49,000 nt of DNA from Mycolicibacter nonchromogenicus (GTDB lineage Bacteria > Actinomycetota > Actinomycetes > Mycobacteriales > Mycobacteriaceae): the NCBI RefSeq assembly GCF_002101775.1, contig NZ_LQPI01000038.1:1-49000 (forward strand), in the 5' to 3' direction. Position numbers and translations under genes: made by a program. Numbering within the stretch: the first letter of the stretch is position 1; each line of letters begins with the position of its first letter. The notes beneath the pieces were generated by a model, which worked only from the letters and a program-made list of their open reading frames with translations, made no database searches and was not told where the DNA came from. Of the stretch, positions 26,394-34,091 are shown piece after piece.

Positions 26394-26414
26394 CGGCCCC
26401 GATATAGGCGCGGT

Positions 26415-27041
26415 CTATCCGTCGGACTCCAGCAGCAGTAAGTCGAACAGGGCGGTCATTTCGTCCATGTCGGCCGGGCTGCTGGTCGCGGCCGCGTGGG
26501 CGAATCCATCGACGATGGCGCTGATCATGCGCGCGATCGCCGCCGGATCCCGGTCGGCGGGGATCAGACCGTGATCCTGGCCAAGGCGCACGGCTGCGGT
26601 GAGCGTCTCGGCCATGGCCACGGCCTGTTTCGCGAAGGCCTCGGTGAGTTCAGGATGACGCCGCGCGTCGATAGGCGCAGTGGCGACGAACCCGGCCAGC
26701 GTCGGCGACTCATGGTTGATCCGCATCGACTCCCCCAGCACCGCATGCAGCACTCCGCGCACCGAGAGCGGCTGGGCCATCGCGACTTCCGCCGACCGCG
26801 CGATGATCTTGCCGTACACGTCCTCGCACACGGCATCGAAGAGCTTGCTCTTGGTCCCGTAGTGGTAGTACACGGCCCCCGCGGTGACACCGGCCAGTTC
26901 GGCGATCAGACTGTTGGTCGCCGTGCCGTACCCGTACTGGGCGAAACACCGACACGCCGCGTCGATCACCCGTTGCCGAGTGTCGCCGCTGTCGATGCCG
27001 GCTGGGCGCCCTGGACCAGGTTTCGCTCGCGTGCCACTCAC
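26415..27041 (-). CDS. TetR-family transcriptional regulator
   Basis: One-component repressor of 208 residues. The N-terminal DNA-binding domain has RQRVIDAACRCFAQYGYGTA and the helix-turn-helix NSLIAELAGVTAGAVYYHYG (43-62), then TKSKLFDAV. The C-terminal ligand-binding domain is variable. It lies between two copies of the same operator-like sequence, one in front of the operon downstream and one in the divergent region upstream, so autoregulation and control of the island are likely. The ligand is probably a CoA ester or the substrate itself (inference). GTG start without a strong ribosome binding site. Confidence 0.88.
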   Translation of the reverse strand: MSGTRAKPGPGRPAGIDSGDTRQRVIDAACRCFAQYGYGTATNSLIAELAGVTAGAVYYHYGTKSKLFDAVCEDVYGKIIARSAEVAMAQPLSVRGVLHAVLGESMRINHESPTLAGFVATAPIDARRHPELTEAFAKQAVAMAETLTAAVRLGQDHGLIPADRDPAAIARMISAIVDGFAHAAATSSPADMDEMTALFDLLLLESDG

Positions 27042-27060
27042 CTGACCATCATGGCAAACC

Positions 27061-27077
27061 CCCGGGACAATCCCGGG
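27061..27077. other. Small perfect hairpin in the tetR leader
   Basis: CCCGGG-acaat-CCCGGG lies about 20 bp upstream of the tetR GTG start. In the RNA it would form a 6-bp GC hairpin and might affect tetR translation. Too short to be sure of a role. Confidence 0.3.
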
Positions 27078-27107
27078 TCTCCGCGTTCGGCGTGGGCCCG
27101 AAACTCA

Positions 27108-27158
27108 TTGACCCCGACAGTGACGCCTGTTACAAACTAATTGGTCAACCAACCAATA
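27108..27158 (+). promoter_or_regulatory. Promoter and operator 2, in front of the SDR-ThuA pair
   Basis: TTGACC (-35, 27108-27113) and TACAAA (-10, 27131-27136) are 17 bp apart. Directly downstream is CTAATTGGTCAACCAACCAAT, containing the near-palindrome TTGGT-CA-ACCAA. It resembles operator 1 and shares ACTAATTGGTNNACC with operator 3. It also lies upstream of the divergent tetR, allowing autoregulation. Confidence 0.65.
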
Positions 27159-27208
27159 CTGTCCGGCCTGGCCCACCCCCGGCGGCACCGACAGCAGGGA
27201 GCACTGCG

Positions 27209-27964
27209 ATGGATCTCCGTCTCACCGGCAAGCGCGCACTGATCACCGGCGGCAGCCGGGGAATCGGCTTCGCCATCGCGCGCACCCTGCAGGCCGAAGG
27301 CGCGTCGGTGGGCATCTGCGCGCGCGGCGAAGAGGCACTCGCCGCGGCCGCAGAACAGCTGAACGGCCCGGTGTTTCACAAGCCGGTCGATGTCAGCGAC
27401 GCCGAGGCGGTCCGCGCGTTCGTGCAGGACACCGCCGACGCGTTGGGCGGCCTCGACATCGTCGTCGCCAGCGCCTCGGCCTCGGTCGGTGAGGGACCCA
27501 CAGCGTGGGCCGACAACTTCCACACCGATCTGATGAGCTTCGTGGAACTCATCGAGGCGGCGGTCCCGCACCTGGAGGCCAGCGACTCCGCCTCGGTGAT
27601 CGCCATCGCCAGCACCTCCGCCCTGGAAGCCGGCATCCTGCCGACCGCGAACAGCTTCGGCGCCCTGAAGGCGGCCATGCTCCAACATGCGGCGGCTCAG
27701 GCCAGAGCGCTGGGCGCCAAGGGAATTCGAGTCAACGCGGTATCACCGGGGCCGGTGTACTTCGAGGGCGGGGTGTGGGACACCATCAAGACCGGCATTC
27801 CGGACCTCTTCGACGCCGCACAGGCGGCGGCCGCGCTGGGCAAGTTCGCCTCCGCTGATGACGTCGCCAACGCGGTGGCATTCCTGTCGTCGCCGGTGGC
27901 CGGACATATCACCGGCACCAACCTGGTGATCGACGGCGCCTTCACCAACCGATTCGACTTCTGA
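27209..27964 (+). CDS. SDR-fold protein with altered catalytic residues
   Basis: Short-chain dehydrogenase/reductase fold, 251 residues. The coenzyme motif TGGSRGIG (13-20) is intact and the C-terminus AGHITGTNLVIDGAF is normal. The NNAG motif is replaced by VASASAS (86-92), and the catalytic YxxxK reads SFGALK, Phe150 for Tyr with Lys154 kept. Ordinary reductase chemistry is therefore doubtful; it may bind NAD(P)(H) in a structural, dehydratase or isomerase role (inference). An AGGGA site precedes the ATG, and operator 2 lies about 50 bp upstream. A ThuA-like gene follows at 4 bp. Confidence 0.82.
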   Translation: MDLRLTGKRALITGGSRGIGFAIARTLQAEGASVGICARGEEALAAAAEQLNGPVFHKPVDVSDAEAVRAFVQDTADALGGLDIVVASASASVGEGPTAWADNFHTDLMSFVELIEAAVPHLEASDSASVIAIASTSALEAGILPTANSFGALKAAMLQHAAAQARALGAKGIRVNAVSPGPVYFEGGVWDTIKTGIPDLFDAAQAAAALGKFASADDVANAVAFLSSPVAGHITGTNLVIDGAFTNRFDF

Positions 27965-27968
27965 CGCC

Positions 27969-28742
27969 GTGCCCCGTCGCATCCAGGCTGCGCTGGTGTG
28001 CGGCGGCCAATGGCACGACTTCGACTACGCGCGCCTGGAGCTGCTCAGCGAGCTCGCGGCCTACGAAGACGTTCACACCAGCGTTTATCAGGACTATGAG
28101 CAGCTCGGCCAGCTCTCGTCGGTCAATCCGCTCATCACCTACACCTGCAACGTGATGCCGTCGGAGCAGCAGTGCGCGGCGTTGTCGGAATTCCTCGCCG
28201 GCGGCGGGCGGTGGCTGGCGCTGCACGCCACCAACTCCGCGATCGTGCCCGCGGCGCCCGACGCCGATCACCTGTTCTCCACGCCGCCGCTGCGCGGCAA
28301 CCTGGCCGAGCTGTTGGGGAGCCGCTTTTTGGGCCATCCGCCGATCGCCCCGTACACCGTCAGGCCGTCCACGTCGGATCATCCGTTCACCGCGGGACTC
28401 GGCCCCTTCACGGTCACCGACGAGCTCTACATCAGTGCGCTGCACCCCCCGTTGCAGGTGCTGGCGCACACCGAATTCGTCGGCGAATCCACCGGTTTCG
28501 CCGAGGGGCACACCACCGTCGACGAACCGCGCCCGGTGCTCTACCTCAAGCAGCACGGCGCGGGCTCGGTGTGCTACTTCACCCTGGGGCACTGCCGCGG
28601 CCGATACGACCTGGCCGATCTCGGCATCGACGACCTGGGCGTGGTGGACCGGGGCAGCTGGAACGTCCCCGAGTACCGCACCATCCTGCGGCGCTGCCTG
28701 CGCTGGGCGCTCACCGGGCAGCCGGCGTCGACGCCGGGCTGA
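27969..28742 (+). CDS. ThuA-like domain protein
   Basis: Type-1 glutamine-amidotransferase-like fold of the ThuA family, 257 residues, GTG start. Recognisable parts are ALVCGGQWHDFDYARLELL at the start, LSEFLAGGGRWLALHATNSAI and GHCRGRYDL late in the chain, where a ThuA protein has its LGH motif (here TLGHCRG). ThuA proteins are linked to disaccharide 3-keto metabolism, but their catalysis is not settled. In this setting a sugar role is unlikely, unless the imported substrate is glycosylated. It follows the SDR gene by 4 bp and ends 15 bp from the convergent Rieske gene. Confidence 0.75.
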   Translation: MPRRIQAALVCGGQWHDFDYARLELLSELAAYEDVHTSVYQDYEQLGQLSSVNPLITYTCNVMPSEQQCAALSEFLAGGGRWLALHATNSAIVPAAPDADHLFSTPPLRGNLAELLGSRFLGHPPIAPYTVRPSTSDHPFTAGLGPFTVTDELYISALHPPLQVLAHTEFVGESTGFAEGHTTVDEPRPVLYLKQHGAGSVCYFTLGHCRGRYDLADLGIDDLGVVDRGSWNVPEYRTILRRCLRWALTGQPASTPG

Positions 28743-28757
28743 GAGTGCCCCTGCCGG

Positions 28758-30161
28758 TCAGGTGTCGGCGTCCAGGTAGGCGTCGAGGTCACGATGGAAC
28801 TGGCGGATCCTGCTCTCCTGATAGTTCGCCAGCGTCACACCGGGTTTGGTCATGGATTTCAGTCCGCGCTGCACCCAGCCCAGGTTGGTCAGGTCCTGAT
28901 TGAGCACCGCGCACAGCCCGCCCAATTCCGGTGCTGCGCTGAAGTCTTCGTCCGGCCCCAACACGTGCGGCGGCGCCGCCTTGGGCTTCGGCACGCCCGC
29001 CGGCAGCGGCAGCAGCATCATCACGTCGAACACACAGTGGTCCGGGTCGTTGCCCAACGGGCGGAATCGGTAGGTCAGCGGGGCGCCCACCCCCGCCCAC
29101 GGGGCCAGGTTGGGGAACACGAAATACTCGATGGCATCCAGGATCTCGCTGTCACTGATCTTCGACAGGTCGGCTCCGGTGGCGGCCGCCAACTGGGCCC
29201 GCATCGCTTCGGCCACCACCGGACGGGCCTCCTCGCCGTCCGGCACGGTGAAGCTGCCGACCCCCTCGGGGTAGAAGTCGCGGAACATCGCCTCGAGCAC
29301 ATCCTGGGGTTCGAGCGGTTCTCCCAGATGCGGGCTGCTGGTGGCCTGCGGAGTGATCATCCGGTTGAATCCCGGCAGGCCGTCGGAGCGCGGATAGATG
29401 TCGTACTGGGTGTTGCAGTCTCCCAGATACTCCAGCAACTGCGGATGCGTCGCGATCACGTGGTAGGACTCGATGAACGCCTCCTGCGCCACCTTCCAGT
29501 TGCAGTCGAGGACCTTGACGACATGCACCGCTTTGAACCGGTCCTGCAGCCCGAACGGCTCGAGGTGCCGGTCCGCCTCACCGATGAATTCGGCCAACGG
29601 GATCGCGTCGCGATCGGGATTGACGAAGACGAAGCCGGCCCACGTCGCGGTGAGCGCCTCGGGCAGCCCGAACTTCTGGTCATCGATGTGCGGGAAGTCC
29701 CACCGGCAGGGCACGTCGGTCAGCGCCCCCTCCAGGTTCCAGGTGAAGCCGTGGAACGGGCAACGCAGCTGATTGGCGTGTCCGGAGTCATCGCACAATC
29801 GCCGGCCCCGGTGCAGGCATGCGTTGTGATAGGCCTTGATCTCGCCGGCCGCGGTGCGGACCACGATCAGCGACACGTCGGCGATGTCGTAGACGACGTA
29901 GTCCCCCGGCTCGGGAATGTCCTCTTCGCGGCAGGCCATCTGCCATACCCGTTTCCACAACCGCTCCACTTCGCGGAAGTGGAACTCCTGGCTGATGTAG
30001 CGCTGCTTGTCGATGTCGTCGGAGCCCAGGAATTCGTAGGACTCCTCGAGCAGCGGCTTGGGCACCTCGCGGGTGTCGGTGGCCAGTATTTCCTGCACGG
30101 TAAGCCCGGGCGAACGCGCCTCACCGGGCGCGCCGGGGCGCCGGTCGCCGGTCTCGCTCAT
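28758..30161 (-). CDS. Rieske non-heme iron oxygenase, alpha subunit
   Basis: Oxygenase of 467 residues that hydroxylates or dihydroxylates an aromatic or alicyclic substrate, needing electrons from a ferredoxin. Rieske cluster ligands: Cys115 and His117 (NACLHRGR), Cys134 and His137 (RCPFHGFTW). The mononuclear iron site has His234 and His239 (ESYHVIATHPQ). No small beta subunit is encoded, suggesting a homo-oligomeric enzyme. The N-terminal ~55 residues are an extra segment. The start overlaps the SDR stop by 4 bp (ATGA). The operon's ferredoxins are plausible donors. Confidence 0.92.
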   Translation of the reverse strand: MSETGDRRPGAPGEARSPGLTVQEILATDTREVPKPLLEESYEFLGSDDIDKQRYISQEFHFREVERLWKRVWQMACREEDIPEPGDYVVYDIADVSLIVVRTAAGEIKAYHNACLHRGRRLCDDSGHANQLRCPFHGFTWNLEGALTDVPCRWDFPHIDDQKFGLPEALTATWAGFVFVNPDRDAIPLAEFIGEADRHLEPFGLQDRFKAVHVVKVLDCNWKVAQEAFIESYHVIATHPQLLEYLGDCNTQYDIYPRSDGLPGFNRMITPQATSSPHLGEPLEPQDVLEAMFRDFYPEGVGSFTVPDGEEARPVVAEAMRAQLAAATGADLSKISDSEILDAIEYFVFPNLAPWAGVGAPLTYRFRPLGNDPDHCVFDVMMLLPLPAGVPKPKAAPPHVLGPDEDFSAAPELGGLCAVLNQDLTNLGWVQRGLKSMTKPGVTLANYQESRIRQFHRDLDAYLDADT

Positions 30162-30955
30162 GATGCCTCCGAGGATTGGCCGGCCGCAGCCAGCTGCGTG
30201 AAGTACTGCTCGACCGCCGTGCCGATGAACGCCGAGCCGTTGATCGCCCAGCCACCGTCGACGTAGAGCACCTGGCCGGTGATGTAGGCGGCGTTATCCG
30301 AGGCCAGAAACGCCACCGCGGCGGCGATGTCCTCAGGCGTGCCGATCCTGCCGAGTGGCATCGCGGCGCCGATGGCTTCCTGCAGGCCGGGATCACCGAA
30401 CTCACCGGCGGTTCCCTCCGTCAGGACCAGCCCCGGGCCGACCGCGTTGACCCGCACCCTGCGGTCTGCGTACTCCGCCGCCATCTGCCGGGTCAATGCC
30501 AACACCGCGGCCTTGGAGGCCGGGTAGATGCCGCGGCCGGCCGCACCGACCTGCGCCAGCACCGAGGCGAGATTCACGATCGCGCCGCCGCCGGGGGAGA
30601 ACTTGGGCACCAGCGCGCGGGTGACCAACCAGGTGCCGCGGACGTTGGTGCCTAGCACGTCGTCGACCTCGGCGGTGGTGCTGTCGTCCAAGGTGGACGA
30701 TCGCCAGATGCCGGCATTGTTCACCAGCACATCCACCGCATCGATCGCGGCGGCCAGCTCAGCCACCGACCGTTCGTCGGACACATCGCAGGCGATTGCC
30801 CGTGCGCCGATGCTGTCGGCCGCGCGGCGCGCCGCGTCGGCGTCGATGTCGACCACGATCACCTCGGCGCCCGCCGCCGCCAAGTGACGTGAAATAGCAC
30901 GTCCGATACCGTTTCCGCCGCCGGTCACCACTGCCGTCGGTGCTGCGCCCGCCAC
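30158..30955 (-). CDS. Classical short-chain dehydrogenase/reductase
   Basis: NAD(P)-dependent dehydrogenase of 265 residues from a GTG start with GGAGG 4 nt upstream. All catalytic features are intact: TGGGNGIG (11-18), NNAG (79-82), Ser131, Tyr144 and Lys148 (IYPASKAA), and the C-terminal ITGQVLYVDGGW. It likely oxidises an alcohol made by the Rieske oxygenase or P450, for instance a cis-diol or secondary alcohol (inference). Its longer in-frame upstream extension is not conserved and would run through the operator. It is co-translated with the Rieske gene. Confidence 0.9.
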   Translation of the reverse strand: MAGAAPTAVVTGGGNGIGRAISRHLAAAGAEVIVVDIDADAARRAADSIGARAIACDVSDERSVAELAAAIDAVDVLVNNAGIWRSSTLDDSTTAEVDDVLGTNVRGTWLVTRALVPKFSPGGGAIVNLASVLAQVGAAGRGIYPASKAAVLALTRQMAAEYADRRVRVNAVGPGLVLTEGTAGEFGDPGLQEAIGAAMPLGRIGTPEDIAAAVAFLASDNAAYITGQVLYVDGGWAINGSAFIGTAVEQYFTQLAAAGQSSEAS

Positions 30956-31001
30956 CCGTCCTCCACTTCCCGCACGCTGTCCGGTCGACCCGGTGCGACT
31001 C

Positions 31002-31048
31002 TTGCGTATGACGCAGCTCACTATTATATTGGTGCACCAATTAGTCAA
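31002..31048. promoter_or_regulatory. Divergent promoters and operator 3 (SDR-Rieske / P450-mce)
   Basis: A perfect 14-bp palindrome, ATTGGTGCACCAAT (31028-31041), sits between the two divergent units. On the plus strand TTGCGT and TATATT (17 bp apart) lead into it. On the minus strand TTGACT and TATAAT flank it with a short 14-bp spacer. Read on the minus strand it gives ACTAATTGGTGCACCAAT, matching operator 2 outside the two central bases. Repression of both units by one dimer is expected. Confidence 0.7.
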
Positions 31049-31080
31049 GTATTTGCTGCGAAAAGCCCCTGGAGGCCGCG

Positions 31081-32355
31081 TTGAGCGAGACAACTTCCGA
31101 GTCGGCGGCCCGGTGCCCCGTCAGCGATTTCGACCCCCTGGCGCCGCAGACGCTGCAGTGTCCCCACCCGTGGTACGAGACGCTGCGCAACGAGGCACCG
31201 GTGCACTTTGCGGCCAGCCGCGGCATGTGGTTCGTCACCTCACGCGAACTGGTCGCCGAAGCGCTGAGCAACCACGAGGTGTTCTCGTCGAAGTTCGGAC
31301 TTCCGCAACTTCCGGCACCGGAGTCGATCGCCGCCCAGGTCGCCGAGATCGAGGCCGAGGGCTGGCCACCGGTACCGACGCTGCTCACCGCCGACCCGCC
31401 GGAGCATCACTACTACCGGCGAATGGTGGCCAGGGCCTTCACGCCCCGCCTGATCAGCCAGCAGGAACCGGCCATCCGCCGCATCGCCAACGAAGTCGCC
31501 GACCAGCTCCCCGCCGGAGAGCCGGTCGACATCATTCCCGCCTTCTCCGCGCCGTTGCCGCTGCGGATCATCGCCCACATTCTCAACGTTCCCGACGACC
31601 GCATCGATGATTTCAAGCGATGGTCGGACCAGTTCGCCGCCACGGTCGGCGCCGAACTCGACGATGCCGGCCGCCTCGATCAAGCCCGCGGCATGTTGGA
31701 GTTCCAGCGCTACTTCGCCGCAGAGCTCGATGACCGGCGGGCCAATCCTCGCGGCGATCTGATCACCGGACTGGTCAACGCCTCCAATGCCTCCGACGGC
31801 GACGAACCACTGAGCACCGCGGCCTGCCTGAGCATCATCCAGCAGCTGCTGATCGCCGGCAACGAGACCACCACCAAGCTGGTGACCAGCACACTGCACA
31901 TGGCAGCCCAAGAGCCCAAGTGGTGGGACTGGTTGCGGGAGAACCCCACCGAGCGCGTCGAGGCGTTCACCGAAGAGGCCCTGCGCTACATGAGCCCGGT
32001 CGCCAGCATGTTCCGGATCACGACCGCCGAGACCACACTGGGCGGCTACACCATCCCGGCAGGCGCCCTGGTGGTGTTGGCGTTCACCTCGGCCAACCGC
32101 GACGAATCCTGGTTCGACCGGGCCGACGAGTTCAACCCGGAGCGCGACAACGCGAGGAGTCATCTGGCGTTGGGCCAGGGCATCCACGCCTGTCTCGGGG
32201 CGCCGCTGGTGCGACTGGAGGCCGGCATCGCATTCCAGGAGCTGGCCCGCCGATTCAGCGCCATCCGATTCGCGCCGGACAACGACTTCACCTACGAGCC
32301 CAGCTTCATGCTCCGCGGCTTCACGCGGCTCTCCCTGATCTTCGAACGCGCCTGA
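31081..32355 (+). CDS. Cytochrome P450
   Basis: Soluble class I P450 monooxygenase, 424 residues, TTG start with GGAGG 5 nt upstream. Motifs: the I-helix oxygen-activation sequence AGNETTTK (259-266), ExxR of the K helix (Glu299-Arg302), and the heme loop LALGQGIHACLGAP with Cys371 as the thiolate ligand (Phe of the usual FGxG replaced by Leu). It should hydroxylate the imported substrate with electrons from the operon's ferredoxins. It is the first gene of the mce transcript, 16 bp before yrbEA, tying oxidation to uptake. Confidence 0.95.
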   Translation: MSETTSESAARCPVSDFDPLAPQTLQCPHPWYETLRNEAPVHFAASRGMWFVTSRELVAEALSNHEVFSSKFGLPQLPAPESIAAQVAEIEAEGWPPVPTLLTADPPEHHYYRRMVARAFTPRLISQQEPAIRRIANEVADQLPAGEPVDIIPAFSAPLPLRIIAHILNVPDDRIDDFKRWSDQFAATVGAELDDAGRLDQARGMLEFQRYFAAELDDRRANPRGDLITGLVNASNASDGDEPLSTAACLSIIQQLLIAGNETTTKLVTSTLHMAAQEPKWWDWLRENPTERVEAFTEEALRYMSPVASMFRITTAETTLGGYTIPAGALVVLAFTSANRDESWFDRADEFNPERDNARSHLALGQGIHACLGAPLVRLEAGIAFQELARRFSAIRFAPDNDFTYEPSFMLRGFTRLSLIFERA

Positions 32356-32371
32356 CAGGCAGCCGATCACG

Positions 32372-33229
32372 GTGCAGGCTCCGGAACTCGATGACGCACG
32401 CAACCCGGCGATCCGGGCCATCGGGCGGTGGTCGAAGGGTTACCTCGACCGCCATCCGGTGACAGCCCTGCGCACGGTGGGCGGCCAATGCGTGCTGGCG
32501 GTCCGGGCCATCCAATATCTGTTCGTCGACATCGTCCGCGGCCGCTTCCCGTTCACCGAGTTCATCGAACAGGCCAGTTTCATGGCGCGCACCGCGATCG
32601 TGCCGACGATGTTCGTGGCGGTGCCCCTGAGCGTCACGCTGGCCATCCAATTCAGCCTGCTGGCAGGCCAGCTCGGTGCCACATCGCTGGCCGGTGCGGC
32701 CAACGGCCTGGCGGTGATCCGGCAGGGCGCACCACTGGTGGCTGCGGTGCTGATGGCGGCGGCGGTGGGATCGGCGACGGGAGCAGACCTGGGATCGCGC
32801 GCCATTCGGGAAGAGACCGAGGCCATGGAGGTCATGGGGGTCTCGGTGATCCGCCGCCTGGTGGTTCCTCGTCTGGTGGCCAGCGTCCTGGTCGCCGTCG
32901 CCCTCACCGGATTCACCTGCTTCATCGGGTTCCTGGCCGGCTATGCCTTCACCGTGGTGTTGCAGGGCGGCACACCGGGTAGTTACACGGCGACATTCTC
33001 GTCGTTCGCGACGGTCGATGATCTGATCCTGACGCTGCTCAAAGCGGTGGTGTTCGGTGTCATCGTGGCGATCATCTCCAGCTACAAGGGCCTGGACACC
33101 CGCGGCGGCCCGGCCGGAGTGGCGAACTCGGTGAACGCCGCGGTGGTGCAATCGATTCTGCTGCTGCTGTTGACCAACGTCGTGATGAGCCAGATGTATC
33201 TGGTGCTGTTCCCGAAGACCAGCTTCTGA
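32372..33229 (+). CDS. yrbEA: YrbEA / MlaE-family ABC permease
   Basis: One of two integral-membrane permease subunits of an Mce lipid importer, 285 residues, GTG start. It has about five to six hydrophobic segments and the MlaE coupling-loop motif REETEAMEVMG (around 150), which contacts the ATPase. The C-terminus is SYKGLDTRGGPAGVANSVNAAV, a family hallmark. The shared MceG ATPase is not encoded in the window and must come from elsewhere, as is usual in mycobacteria. Confidence 0.93.
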   Translation: MQAPELDDARNPAIRAIGRWSKGYLDRHPVTALRTVGGQCVLAVRAIQYLFVDIVRGRFPFTEFIEQASFMARTAIVPTMFVAVPLSVTLAIQFSLLAGQLGATSLAGAANGLAVIRQGAPLVAAVLMAAAVGSATGADLGSRAIREETEAMEVMGVSVIRRLVVPRLVASVLVAVALTGFTCFIGFLAGYAFTVVLQGGTPGSYTATFSSFATVDDLILTLLKAVVFGVIVAIISSYKGLDTRGGPAGVANSVNAAVVQSILLLLLTNVVMSQMYLVLFPKTSF

Positions 33230-33233
33230 AGCC

Positions 33234-34091
33234 ATGGCCACCACGACATTCATCCCCACCGGTGTGCGCCCCGTGCTCGCCGTCGTCGACGCGCCGGTGA
33301 CTCAGGCCGCCCGAATCGGGCACATGGTGACGTTCTTCTTCCGGACGCTGGCGGGCATACCCCTGGTCCTGCGCCGCTATCCGCGGGAGTTCTTCCGGCT
33401 GTTGTCGGACGTGACGTGGGGCAACGGGTCGATCGTCGTGGGCGGGGGCACCGCGGCGGTGGTCCTGCTCAACGGCGCCGCGGGCGGGGCGGTGGTCGCG
33501 ATCGAGGGCTACAACGCCCTCAACCTGCTCGGCCTGGGACCTGCAACCGGGTTGATCACCGCGCTGGCGACGGTGCGCGAAATCGCCCCGATGATGGCGG
33601 CACTGAGCTTCGCGATCCAGGCGGGATGCCGATTCACCGCACAACTGGGTGCGATGCGGATCTCCGAGGAGATCGACGCACTGGAGTCGCTGGCCATCCG
33701 GCCCATCCCCTACCTGGTGACCACCCGGGTACTGGCCTCAGCGCTGGCGGTGGTGCCCCTGTTCGTGGTCTGCCTGTGCCTGAACTTCCTGGTCTGCCAG
33801 TTGGTCATCTTCATGGTCAGCGGGCAGGCTTCGGGCACCTACCTGCATTACTTCGGGCTGATGCTGGCCGCGCAGGACATGGTCTTTGCGGTGATCAAGG
33901 TCGCGATCTTCGTGGCGGTCATGTCGACTCTGCAGTGCTACTACGGTTTCTACGCCACCGGCGGACCCCGCGGCGTCGGCATTGCGGCGGGCCGGGCCAT
34001 GCGCGCCAGCATCACCATCATGGTCAGCGTCAACATGCTTCTCACCATGGCCTTCTGGGGGATCGACGCCGGCGGACGGCTGGGTGGATAG
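33234..34091 (+). CDS. yrbEB: YrbEB / MlaE-family ABC permease
   Basis: Second permease subunit of the Mce importer, 285 residues. Hydrophobic segments span most of the chain. The family loop reads RISEEIDALESLAIRPIPYLVTTR, and the C-terminal YYGFYATGGPRGVGIAAGRAM is typical for the B-type permease. It starts 4 bp after yrbEA stops, and mceA begins immediately at its own stop (TAGATG), so the three genes are tightly coupled. Confidence 0.93.
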   Translation: MATTTFIPTGVRPVLAVVDAPVTQAARIGHMVTFFFRTLAGIPLVLRRYPREFFRLLSDVTWGNGSIVVGGGTAAVVLLNGAAGGAVVAIEGYNALNLLGLGPATGLITALATVREIAPMMAALSFAIQAGCRFTAQLGAMRISEEIDALESLAIRPIPYLVTTRVLASALAVVPLFVVCLCLNFLVCQLVIFMVSGQASGTYLHYFGLMLAAQDMVFAVIKVAIFVAVMSTLQCYYGFYATGGPRGVGIAAGRAMRASITIMVSVNMLLTMAFWGIDAGGRLGG

